Shown here in pieces: positions 16,391 to 23,206 of a stretch of DNA of 64,000 nt. Origin of the DNA: Mesorhizobium sp. B4-1-3 (GTDB taxonomy: Bacteria > Pseudomonadota > Alphaproteobacteria > Rhizobiales > Rhizobiaceae); NCBI RefSeq assembly GCF_006439355.1, contig NZ_VFTG01000014.1, positions 62,001-126,000 on the forward strand. Direction: 5' to 3'. Position 1 is the first letter of the stretch. Every line of letters begins with the position of its first letter. The notes beneath the pieces were generated by a model that saw only the letters and a program-made list of their open reading frames with translations, did not search any database and was not told where the DNA came from. The position numbers were made by a program, and so were the translations under genes.

Positions 16391-16587
16391 GCGTCGCCGC
16401 CCGGGACAGCACCCTGCCCTTCCATTCTCCATAGCAGGTCACCGTTCCGGGGCTGGGCGCGCCTTTGCCGGAGCCGGTAAGCGCGGGTCACACTTTGCTT
16501 GCCACGTCACCGGTTTGTCGTTGATCGCGCCTGTCGCCTCAACCTATGCTGGCGAACGACGGGGCGATTCAGACAGAGGGAGATCAG

Positions 16588-17313
16588 ATGTCGGGCAAGA
16601 CCACGCTCCTTTCGGCCTCGCTGGCGGTCGCTATTTTCGCAGTCACCGCCGGGTTGGCGATGCTTCTCACCACCCCCGCGGCCCGTGCGGCAGCCATCGA
16701 CTGCGTGGCAGCGAAGACACAGGCCGACCTTGCCACCTGCACGGCCGCGAATGCCGCTTCGGCGGATGCGGGGCTCAACGCGGTCTACAAGGCGCTGGCG
16801 GGACGTCTCGCGCCTGCCGACCTGAAGCGCTTGCGCGACGCGCAGCGCGCCTGGATCCCGTTCCGCGACAAGGAATGCGCCTTCCGCACCCAGCCCTATG
16901 CCGACGGCTCGGCGTATGCGACCCTGGTCGAGACCTGCAAGACGGAGTTGACCAAGGTGCGGCTGGCGCAGTTGCAGCACCAATTGCAATGCCCGGAAGG
17001 CGACCTCTCCTGCGTGCCGCAAGGCGGCGGCAATGCCGCGCCCACGAAGAACGCGCCTGCGACGGCCAAGGCCGCGCCTGCGAAACCCGCCGCAGCCCAG
17101 GCTAATCAGGACGACACAAAGCCATGCGTGCAATCCGCCGGCAAGGCTAAATCGGACCAGTATGTTTCGCAGTGCATCCAGGTGTCGCCGGCGACCAATC
17201 CGCCCTGCAACGGGCAGAATGCCTGCAGCATGATGATCGACGAGATCAAGCGCGGCTGCGCCATGATCGGCAAGGACAACCCGCCGGGATTCTGCTCTGC
17301 CTATAAAGGCTGA
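16588..17313 (+). CDS. LprI-like lysozyme-inhibitor-domain secreted protein
   Basis: 241-residue exported protein. Signal peptide with hydrophobic core ending PAARAAA; the LprI (formerly DUF1311) domain follows: IDCVAAKTQADLATCTAANA, DAGLNAVYKALAGRL, LRDAQRAWIPFRDKECAF, CKTELTKVRLAQL. A 40-residue Pro/Ala/Lys linker then leads to a cysteine-rich C-terminal region (CVQSAGKAKSDQYVSQCIQV, CNGQNACSMMIDEIKRGCAM) not part of LprI. GGGAGA before the ATG at 16588 supports this start over 16546. LprI-type proteins can inhibit lysozyme; that activity is not shown here. Confidence 0.8.
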   Translation: MSGKTTLLSASLAVAIFAVTAGLAMLLTTPAARAAAIDCVAAKTQADLATCTAANAASADAGLNAVYKALAGRLAPADLKRLRDAQRAWIPFRDKECAFRTQPYADGSAYATLVETCKTELTKVRLAQLQHQLQCPEGDLSCVPQGGGNAAPTKNAPATAKAAPAKPAAAQANQDDTKPCVQSAGKAKSDQYVSQCIQVSPATNPPCNGQNACSMMIDEIKRGCAMIGKDNPPGFCSAYKG

Positions 17314-17374
17314 GCGGCATCACCGCCACAGCCGGCCGGCTGTAGCGGCATCACCGCCACAGCCGGCCGGCTGC
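17313..17374. repeat. 31-bp tandem duplication
   Basis: A 31-bp unit beginning AGCGGCATCACCGCC and containing GCCGGCCGGC occurs twice head to tail (17313-17343, 17344-17374) with one terminal difference, starting at the last base of the LprI-like stop codon. Confidence 0.8.
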
Positions 17375-17638
17375 GATCAACATTCCGTTACGGAAAATCA
17401 ACCTGGCGTGGCAAGACAACTCCAAGTTCGGCGCTGGCTAATATTGGCGGGCAAGCGACGATGCCACCAAAAAAGGACGGCGAAAACTTGCGAGCCAAGC
17501 TTGATGCTTATCAAAAATCGATTTCAGTTTTATCGCAAACCTGCAAATCTGTAGACGCGCCGTGAGTCGGGAGTGGCGCCAACGATAACTTGGTCCCCGT
17601 AACTTGGCCCAATAACTTGGCCGTGTCAGGAGCTCACG
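17375..17638. other. intergenic stretch
   Basis: With the duplication before it, this makes 325 bases without a gene. It holds AT-richer sequence near 17505-17540 and ends with the AGGAG ribosome-binding site of the next gene. No hairpin or frame of note. Confidence 0.5.
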
Positions 17639-17839
17639 ATGGACGGAGCGCCCAGCGATTTACGAACGTTGAGATATGTCGCGGAGATCACGCGCAAACT
17701 GGCGAAAATGCTCTCGCGTACGCGCTATCAGATGCTTGTCTATCTTCTTGAAATGACAGCGGTGGAGGCGGAGAGCCTTGCCGGCGAGCAGGATCCCAAA
17801 CGCACCCGGCCGGTCAAGCCATCTCAGGCCAGCCGCTAG
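17639..17839 (+). CDS. small hypothetical protein (66 aa)
   Basis: Short basic protein, LRTLRYVAEITRKLAKMLSR then TRYQMLVYLLEMTAVEAESL, predicted mostly helical, with a polar Lys/Arg/Pro tail. AGGAG lies 6 bases before the ATG. Typical of small conserved rhizobial cytoplasmic proteins of unknown role; no domain recognised. It is convergent with the minus-strand MucR unit. Confidence 0.65.
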   Translation: MDGAPSDLRTLRYVAEITRKLAKMLSRTRYQMLVYLLEMTAVEAESLAGEQDPKRTRPVKPSQASR

Positions 17840-17921
17840 ATCCCAGGAAAGCGTGAGCGCTTAGGATCGGCGCCTTCGCGATAGCGTTCCGGCTGTAGTG
17901 TTTCACGCTCTCCTGAATTGC

Positions 17922-18230
17922 CTAACAGCTTGCGCGTGGCTGGCCGTTTGCCGCAAGGCGGTCCAGAACGGCCAGGCAGTTCAGCCTGCGCGCCTCGATA
18001 ACCGACGGATCGTCGCATTCGACGATCGCGCGCTCGAACCGGTCGAGCGCATCGAGCGCGGCAAGCAGGTCGGCGGGCGGCTCGCCCAAGGCAAACAGGA
18101 TGCGCCGCGCCCTGACGCCGTCGGCCGCATCTACCGAGGACTGGATGGCCACCCTGCGGCGCAAATCGCCGAGGGCAGCCTGACGGTCGCGCCATGGCGT
18201 TGGCGCGACGTCCCCCGTTGCAAGCACCAT
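17922..18230 (-). CDS. hypothetical protein downstream of MucR-type regulator
   Basis: 102-residue Ala/Leu/Arg-rich protein, predicted helical, with DLLAALDALDRFERAIVECD and EARRLNCLAVLDRL. Its ATG begins three bases after the MucR-like stop (18234), so it is probably translated from the same message. No domain recognised and no cysteine pair. The competing plus-strand frame is a shadow. Confidence 0.55.
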   Translation of the reverse strand: MVLATGDVAPTPWRDRQAALGDLRRRVAIQSSVDAADGVRARRILFALGEPPADLLAALDALDRFERAIVECDDPSVIEARRLNCLAVLDRLAANGQPRASC

Positions 18231-18233
18231 GCC

Positions 18234-18677
18234 TCAGGCCTTGGTCTTGCGCTTGCCCTTGCCTGCATCGCCGCCGGCCGGCTTGCGGCCGAGGCCGGAC
18301 GATTTGGCCAACGCCGAGCGGGTCGCCGAATAGCTCGGCGCCACCATCGGATAGTCGGCGGGCAGGCCCCATTTCGCGCGGTATTCATCCGGCGTCAGGC
18401 CATGATCCGTCGCAAGGTGGCGCTTCAACGACTTGAACTTCTTTCCGTCCTCGAGGCACACGATGTGGTCGGGGAAAACCGAGCGCTTCGGATTGACGGC
18501 GGGCGTCAGCGCCACCGCCTCCTTGACAACGCTGCTGCTGGCGAGCTTGCGCACCGAGGCGCTGACGCTGGCGATCAGGTCAGGCAGGCCAGAGGCAGGG
18601 AGCGGATTGTTGCCGACATAGGCCGAGACAATGTCGGCGGTCAGTTCGATTGCAGTCTTGTCGTCGATGTTGGACAA
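18234..18677 (-). CDS. MucR/Ros family transcriptional regulator
   Basis: About 147 residues. The Ros/MucR zinc-finger domain is plain: CLEDGKKFKSLKRHLATDHGLTPDEYRAKWGLPADYPMVAPSYS. The finger appears as C-x(10)-KRH-x(4)-H with only one cysteine visible, resembling Ros variants that lack the first zinc ligand (VCLEDG instead of CLxCG). Family members repress exopolysaccharide, motility and symbiosis genes and bind AT-rich DNA with T-A steps, often their own promoter. The start is ambiguous: TTG 18677 has AGAAGG at good spacing, GTG 18686 adds KKL. The C-terminus is Lys/Gly-rich (GKGKRKTKA). Confidence 0.9.
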   Translation of the reverse strand: MSNIDDKTAIELTADIVSAYVGNNPLPASGLPDLIASVSASVRKLASSSVVKEAVALTPAVNPKRSVFPDHIVCLEDGKKFKSLKRHLATDHGLTPDEYRAKWGLPADYPMVAPSYSATRSALAKSSGLGRKPAGGDAGKGKRKTKA

Positions 18678-18686
18678 TTTTTTCAC

Positions 18687-19031
18687 CTTCTGCTGGCCTC
18701 AAATCGCCAGCTCTTTTTCAAGACTTTCGTCGGTGTATCGAATTGGACCTGTCCCCCAACGGACCGTCCAGAGTCAGTAAAGCTACGAGACTCAATACCG
18801 GGCGATGTTTCTACACGGACTGGAAACGTGCAAGTTAGGAATTCTAATAGCTATAGCCAACGCTTTATAGCACCGGCTGCCCGCCTTGATGCGTAAAAAG
18901 GGCTATAGCACTTCGACTTGCGGTAGTAGTTGCTGAAAAATCGAAGTTCACGCCAAGTTCTGGCACGGCAGCGAAAATCCGCCGGCCGGACAGTCAACGA
19001 TGTGCGATTCGGCGGTCTCGTGGCAAATCAC
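18687..19031. other. intergenic region upstream of MucR-type gene
   Basis: 345 bases with no supported gene. The part at 18840-18915 is AT-rich and contains GCTATAGC-type motifs at several positions (near 18849, 18866 and 18902), candidate sites for MucR-like autoregulation. No clear promoter hexamers. Confidence 0.45.
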
Positions 19032-19253
19032 TCATCTGCCGGCGACATCGCGCCTGACATCCGCGGCCGGCTTGTCAGCGAGGATCTCCAGCACGCGCTT
19101 CCAGCGGGCGCAGCGGCCGAAATCCTTCTGCTCGATGGCCTTTTCCGCCTTCATGGCCGCATAGAGGGGCGCCTCCGCGCCAAACTCCCTGACCAGCCAA
19201 TGCGCCTCCTGCCTGGCGCGGCGTTCGTCCTCGTCAACGGCCATTTTGGACAT
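19032..19253 (-). CDS. small hypothetical protein (73 aa)
   Basis: Helical, charged protein MSKMAVDEDERRARQEAHWL ... EQKDFGRCARWKRVLEILAD. It overlaps the end of the exporter gene by 20 bases, so it is probably the last gene of that operon. The frame runs open to 19322, but upstream sequence lies inside the exporter. Such helical 65-75-residue proteins are frequent in rhizobia; no function known. Confidence 0.6.
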   Translation of the reverse strand: MSKMAVDEDERRARQEAHWLVREFGAEAPLYAAMKAEKAIEQKDFGRCARWKRVLEILADKPAADVRRDVAGR

Positions 19254-20325
19254 TGTGCCTGGTCTCCGTGCCCTCGATACCGACCGCGAGGCAGCTGCCA
19301 ATGACGAGGACGGCGCCGGCAATTGCTGTCATCGATAGGCTTTCGCCCGAGAGCGTCAGCAGAAACGTGGAAGCGATCGGCGTCAGATAGGCGACGACCG
19401 CTATCCTGCCGCCGTGGTCGAGCTTTGCCGCGCGCGACCAGAAATAGTAGCCGAGCCCCATCGGACCGGCGCCGAGATAGAGGCCGAGCAGAAGGTGCGC
19501 GCCACTCGGGCGCACGATGCCGTCATGCAGACACCAAGCGAAGGTGAGTGCGACGCCGATCAGCGCCGAGGGCAAAAGCAGACGCTCCGGCGACACGGCA
19601 AGGCGGCCGACGGTGAGCGAGTAGAAGGCCATGCAGAGCGCCGAGCCGAAAGCGGCGAGATAGCCGACAAGGCTACCATCGAACCAGCTCTGCGCGCGGC
19701 CGCCGGAAATCACCAGCACCACACCGACGAAGCCAAGCGCCGCAGCCAGCCCGAGCAGCAGCGGACGGCGCGGGCGGCCAAGCAGGATGACCGCCGCGGC
19801 GATCATCAGCGGCCAGGTGTAGGCGACGAGGTTCGCCTCGATAACCGACATCGAGGCGAAGCCGATATATTGCAGCACCATAGTGCCGACCAGGCCCAGG
19901 AAGCCGACGGTGTAGGCGAACGCGGCTTTTCCCTTCTCCCCTTGTGGGAGAAGGTGGATCGGCGCAAAGCGCCGAGACGGATGAGGGGTGCTGGAAGAAA
20001 CTCCAGCGTCGGCTACCCCTCCAGCGCCCCTCATTCGACCGAGCTTCGCTCGGCCACCTTCCCCCACAAAGGGGGAGGGAAAGAGCCGGATCAGCGCGAA
20101 GACCAGGGTCGCGCCGCAAAATTGCAGGAACTGCACTTGCGATACCGGGTAGAGGGCAAGCAGCGTCTTGCCGACCAGGGCGTTGGTCGCCCACAGCGCC
20201 ACGGCACCCAGAGCAAAGGCAAGCGCCGACCCCACGGCGCCGGAACGGCTTTGGCTTTCCGACACGACCGGACCGAGGCTCAGCGACACTGAGGGCGGCT
20301 GACACTCGATCGGATCGTCGGTCAT
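19234..20325 (-). CDS. EamA/DMT-family transporter with in-frame repeat insertion
   Basis: Drug/metabolite-type exporter with two EamA repeats and about ten membrane helices (VGSALAFALGAVALWATNAL, AYTVGFLGLVGTMVLQYIGF, LGLYLGAGPMGLGYYFWSRA). The ATG at 20325 overlaps the stop of the preceding dioxygenase-like gene (TAATG) with GGGAG at 8 bases. Unusual: about 52 residues between helices 2 and 3 (PSPFVGEGGRAKLGRMRGAG ... HLLPQGEKGK) are not DMT sequence but the translation of a rhizobial palindromic repeat (19928-20090) inserted in frame. The protein is therefore 363 instead of about 310 residues. Export of a (hydroxy) amino acid is a guess from neighbours. Confidence 0.85.
   Translation of the reverse strand: MTDDPIECQPPSVSLSLGPVVSESQSRSGAVGSALAFALGAVALWATNALVGKTLLALYPVSQVQFLQFCGATLVFALIRLFPSPFVGEGGRAKLGRMRGAGGVADAGVSSSTPHPSRRFAPIHLLPQGEKGKAAFAYTVGFLGLVGTMVLQYIGFASMSVIEANLVAYTWPLMIAAAVILLGRPRRPLLLGLAAALGFVGVVLVISGGRAQSWFDGSLVGYLAAFGSALCMAFYSLTVGRLAVSPERLLLPSALIGVALTFAWCLHDGIVRPSGAHLLLGLYLGAGPMGLGYYFWSRAAKLDHGGRIAVVAYLTPIASTFLLTLSGESLSMTAIAGAVLVIGSCLAVGIEGTETRHNVQNGR
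19928..20090. repeat. palindromic mosaic repeat inserted in a coding sequence
   Basis: About 160 bp bounded by inverted ends: left CCCTTCTCCCCTTGTGGGAG, right the complement of a CCCTCCCCCTTTGTGGGGGA version. Inner arms read AAGGTGG with CGGATGAGGGGTGCTGG and CCTCATTCGACCGAGC. It lies wholly within the EamA gene without breaking the frame. Similar CTCCCCC-TTGTGGGG cores occur at 14076-14114 and 43430-43640. Confidence 0.75.
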
Positions 20326-21158
20326 TACCAAGACTCCCTCGCCCCGCCAGGAACCGCTTCCGCCGTCGGCTGCGGCACGGGATGCTCATCGGCATGGCGG
20401 CGATAGGCGGGCAGCTGGTTGGTCCAGACATCCTCAGCCAGCTCGTTCACCCAGGCACGGTCATGGTCGTTATCGGCGGCGAGGTAGAACATGCGGTTGT
20501 CATCGACATAGGGTTTGGTCGCCGAACGCTGGTTGAGCACCAGCGTGACGCGTTCGCCGAGCTGGATCGGCGCCGTGCGGTGGAGCACGCCGAGGAACTG
20601 GCCGAGCGTGGCGTAGTTCATCTTGTGGTCAATGCGCATGATCTTGTTGCGCGGCAGGTCGCGGCCGGATTCCAGGATCGAGCGGCCGGTCTCGGAATCG
20701 TCGCAATAGATCTCGAGATGGCCGCCGATGAGCGGATCGCTGATCGACAGCGGAATGAGCTCCGTCACCGGAACGCCGTCGCAATGCCATTCGACCGCGC
20801 CGTCCTTCGGATTCATGAAGGTGACGGTCGAGCCGACGATCGACAGCGGATAGGGCTCAAGCTTGGTTCCCATCATGTCCGACAGTCTTTCCAGGCGCAG
20901 CTTGTCGTGCAAAAGTTCCTTGATCTCCGGAATATAGCGGTCGGCGCCGGTGATGAAGGTGAGGTCGAGATGCTTGTGCACAGCATGGCTGGCCTTCAAT
21001 TTCAGGGCGGCTTCCTCGATGGCGGCAAGCAGAGCGGGGTCGTAACCGTGGCGATACTGGGCGACACCGAACCCCGACACTTTCCAGGAGGTCTCGTGAC
21101 CAATGATGGCCTCGCGGCTCATTGCACAGCGCAGTTCGGGAATTGTATGGGCGTTCAT
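20325..21158 (-). CDS. 2-oxoglutarate/Fe(II) dioxygenase-like protein
   Basis: 277-residue cytoplasmic protein. I recognise no named family, but the residues expected of a jelly-roll Fe(II)/2OG oxygenase are in order: H125-x-D127 (EWHCDGVP), distal H193 (VLHRTAPI) and R203 ten residues later (ERVTLVLNQRS). The spacing of 66 residues between HxD and the distal His is in range. It is divergent from a LysR regulator and its stop overlaps the start of a DMT exporter, suggesting a modify-and-export unit. The substrate is unknown; a free amino acid is an inference from similar operons. Start ATG 21158; ATG 21122 is an alternative. Confidence 0.6.
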   Translation of the reverse strand: MNAHTIPELRCAMSREAIIGHETSWKVSGFGVAQYRHGYDPALLAAIEEAALKLKASHAVHKHLDLTFITGADRYIPEIKELLHDKLRLERLSDMMGTKLEPYPLSIVGSTVTFMNPKDGAVEWHCDGVPVTELIPLSISDPLIGGHLEIYCDDSETGRSILESGRDLPRNKIMRIDHKMNYATLGQFLGVLHRTAPIQLGERVTLVLNQRSATKPYVDDNRMFYLAADNDHDRAWVNELAEDVWTNQLPAYRRHADEHPVPQPTAEAVPGGARESW

Positions 21159-21240
21159 TCTACTTTCTCCAAGGTGGGGGCAACACTTGGTTAACAGTCA
21201 TTTAAACGCCTACCCCTGTAAATTTAGGAATGCTAGTGGT

Positions 21241-21259
21241 AGCTTAAGCCCAGCTTAAG
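21241..21259. promoter_or_regulatory. direct repeat in LysR divergent promoter
   Basis: AGCTTAAG occurs twice at an 11-bp period (21241-21248, 21252-21259) just ahead of the LysR start; each half is nearly self-complementary (CTTAAG). Likely a regulatory site controlling the divergent LysR and dioxygenase genes. Confidence 0.4.
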
Positions 21260-21270
21260 GTCGAAACGCC

Positions 21271-22239
21271 GTGCGCCAACTCAGTCAGGTCAACCTCAAC
21301 TCGCTGAAAATCGTGGAGAGCGCCGCGCGGCACAGGAATTTCACGCGCGCCGGCGAGGAGCAGTTCATCACCGCTTCCGCCGTGAGCCAGCGCGTGAAAA
21401 GCCTGGAGGACCAGCTGCGCTTCAAGATCTTCGAGCGCGGCGGCAATGCGGTGTCGCTGACGCCGGAAGGCGAGACCTATGTGGCGCGCGTGCGCGAGGC
21501 GCTGGAGCGCATCGTGGCGGCCAGCATGGAGGCCACCGGGCAATCGCAGGCGCATGTGCTCAGGATCTGCGTGCTGCCGACCTTCGCGGCGCGCTGGCTG
21601 TTTCCACGGCTTTCGGCGTTCCAGCAGCAATGTCCCGAGATCGAGATGCGGGTGTCGACCTCTTACGCCACGCATGAATTCTCGACCTCCGAATACGATC
21701 TCGAAATCCGTTATGGCGACGGCAATTTCCCCGGCCTCATCTCGGAGCTGCTGTTCAAGGAAGACTTGACCCCGGTGTGCAGCCGCAAGCTCTTCCATGA
21801 GGTGCTGGGCGACAAGCCGCTGTCGAAGGTGGTGCCGGAGGACCTGCGCCACTTCACGCTGCTGCACTCCGACACCTGCACGCAGAACTGGCAGTCGTGG
21901 CTGGGCTTCGCCGGCGCGAGCTTCGTGCTGGGCGAGACGAGAAGCGTCTATTTCGATAGCTGCATGATGTCCTACGAAGCGGCCAATGCCGGAATGGGCT
22001 TCGCCGTCGCCAACCGCGCCTATATGGCAAGCGACATCCGCGCCGAAAGGCTGGTGGCTCCCTTCGCGGTCCACCATCCCAACACCGCGGGCTGGTATTT
22101 CGTCAGCCCCATCAAGGCGCTCGGTGCCCGCAAGGTGGAGCTGTTCAAGCAGTGGATCATGGCCGAGGCGGCGCTGACGCAGCGCCAGCTGGACATCGAG
22201 ATCGCCGGCGGACAACAGGGCCGCGCGGCGCTGGCGTGA
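21271..22239 (+). CDS. LysR-family transcriptional regulator (GcvA-like)
   Basis: 322 residues with GTG start. N-terminal winged helix: LNSLKIVESAARHRNFTRAG then ASAVSQRVKSLEDQLRFKIF and GGNAVSLTPEG, followed by the periplasmic-binding-like effector domain with the GcvA-type ending of the first lobe (LRICVLPTFAARWLFPRLSA, FEIRYGDGN-like). A plausible local regulator of the divergent dioxygenase-exporter operon 112 bases away; such regulators generally sense a pathway metabolite. Confidence 0.92.
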   Translation: MRQLSQVNLNSLKIVESAARHRNFTRAGEEQFITASAVSQRVKSLEDQLRFKIFERGGNAVSLTPEGETYVARVREALERIVAASMEATGQSQAHVLRICVLPTFAARWLFPRLSAFQQQCPEIEMRVSTSYATHEFSTSEYDLEIRYGDGNFPGLISELLFKEDLTPVCSRKLFHEVLGDKPLSKVVPEDLRHFTLLHSDTCTQNWQSWLGFAGASFVLGETRSVYFDSCMMSYEAANAGMGFAVANRAYMASDIRAERLVAPFAVHHPNTAGWYFVSPIKALGARKVELFKQWIMAEAALTQRQLDIEIAGGQQGRAALA

Positions 22240-22255
22240 GGGGTCGGATTGCCGG

Positions 22256-22375
22256 CTACCAGCGTTCGCGTATGTCTTGCTCGATGCCCGGCCTCCAGTA
22301 TCCGGCCGTCGGCATCGATCGCCACTCGCGCAGATAGTATTTCGGCTTCGGCGTCCCTTCGATGAGGTAAGTCAT
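22256..22375 (-). CDS. possible 39-aa small protein
   Basis: Compact frame MTYLIEGTPKPKYYLREWRS ... IEQDIRERW, rich in aromatic and charged residues, ending 17 bases from the LysR stop on the opposite strand. GGGG precedes the ATG by 5 bases. It fills part of an otherwise empty 347-base gap. Third positions are mostly G/C. No homologue recalled. Confidence 0.35.
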   Translation of the reverse strand: MTYLIEGTPKPKYYLREWRSMPTAGYWRPGIEQDIRERW

Positions 22376-22586
22376 CTGGACCCCGGCAGAATTTCAGGAT
22401 TTTGGGCGATTTCTTCGGAGTTGCATAGCCGGCTACCGCGATCACGCCATGACGCAGGGTCGAGACTCAGCTATGTTGGATCGTGCGGCGGGCCTGATTT
22501 CCCGCTTGGCCGGCGCTACCCAGCTTCCTCCCAAGCAGCGCCGGCCTTCTTCGTTTTGGCCCGACGATCACTCGACCTACCTCGCC

Positions 22587-22769
22587 CTATTGCTTCGGCG
22601 GCGTGCCCGGCTGGTCTCCGCCGGTGGTCGATTTCGGCACCGGGTTCTTGTCGACCTGCGGGTTCTGGTTGACTTCATCGCCCGGCGCCTTGGTGGGCTG
22701 CACGTTGTTGTCGCAGGCGGCGAGGACGAGTCCTGCCGCAAGAGCCAGCAGCACAGGAAGCTTCTTCAT
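22587..22769 (-). CDS. small lipoprotein (60 aa)
   Basis: Signal peptide MKKLPVLLALAAGLVLAAC with a clear lipobox (L-A-A-C, lipidated Cys19), then a 41-residue unstructured, Asn/Pro/Gln-rich tail (DNNVQPTKAPGDEVNQNPQV). Expected to be anchored in the outer or inner membrane facing the periplasm. Unknown function. A GAGGAGG-like site lies ahead of the ATG. Confidence 0.75.
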   Translation of the reverse strand: MKKLPVLLALAAGLVLAACDNNVQPTKAPGDEVNQNPQVDKNPVPKSTTGGDQPGTPPKQ

Positions 22770-22903
22770 GACGACCTCCTCTCGTTCGCCCCTTTCATGA
22801 AAGGCAAACGAGGCGGTGGCGGTTTGGTTGCGTGGACAGCCGGAACCAACTGGCCCGCGTCCGGTTGAAATCCCGAGCCAATCGAACGCATGAGGAATTG
22901 ATC

Positions 22904-23071
22904 ATGGTCCGCCTTCTGCTTGCCGGCCTCTTTGCCTACACCGCCTATCGCGTCGCCGTGAGGATCATCGACGAGGTGCCCGGCGACGTCGCGCCACTGG
23001 ACATGCCGGGCGACGAAAGGCGCAGGCTGCGGCGACAGTCGGCCGCGATGGGAGTCGAGCCGAAGCGGTAG
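22904..23071 (+). CDS. small membrane-anchored protein (55 aa)
   Basis: MVRLLLAGLFAYTAYRVAVR forms one N-terminal transmembrane segment, followed by an acidic then Arg-rich tail (DERRRLRRQSAAMGVEPKR). GAGGAA seven bases ahead fixes the ATG at 22904, shortening the open frame from 22832. No family recognised. Lies between the divergent lipoprotein and the helicase. Confidence 0.6.
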   Translation: MVRLLLAGLFAYTAYRVAVRIIDEVPGDVAPLDMPGDERRRLRRQSAAMGVEPKR

Positions 23072-23206
23072 CGGCTCTTTTGGGGTGAAAATAACCCATT
23101 CCGGTGAAGCGAGAACGACAGCGCAGTCCTTTTCCGGCCACCTCTCCCTGCCGGCGCGGAGCGAGGAAATTATTGCGAACAAAGCGGAAACGATGCTTGA
23201 TGGGCG

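Noticed and set aside
15992-16432. N-terminal extension of the ABC-F gene
   Set aside because: The extra 147 residues lack similarity and the ABC-F family begins at MLIINDLTLRMAGR (15991).
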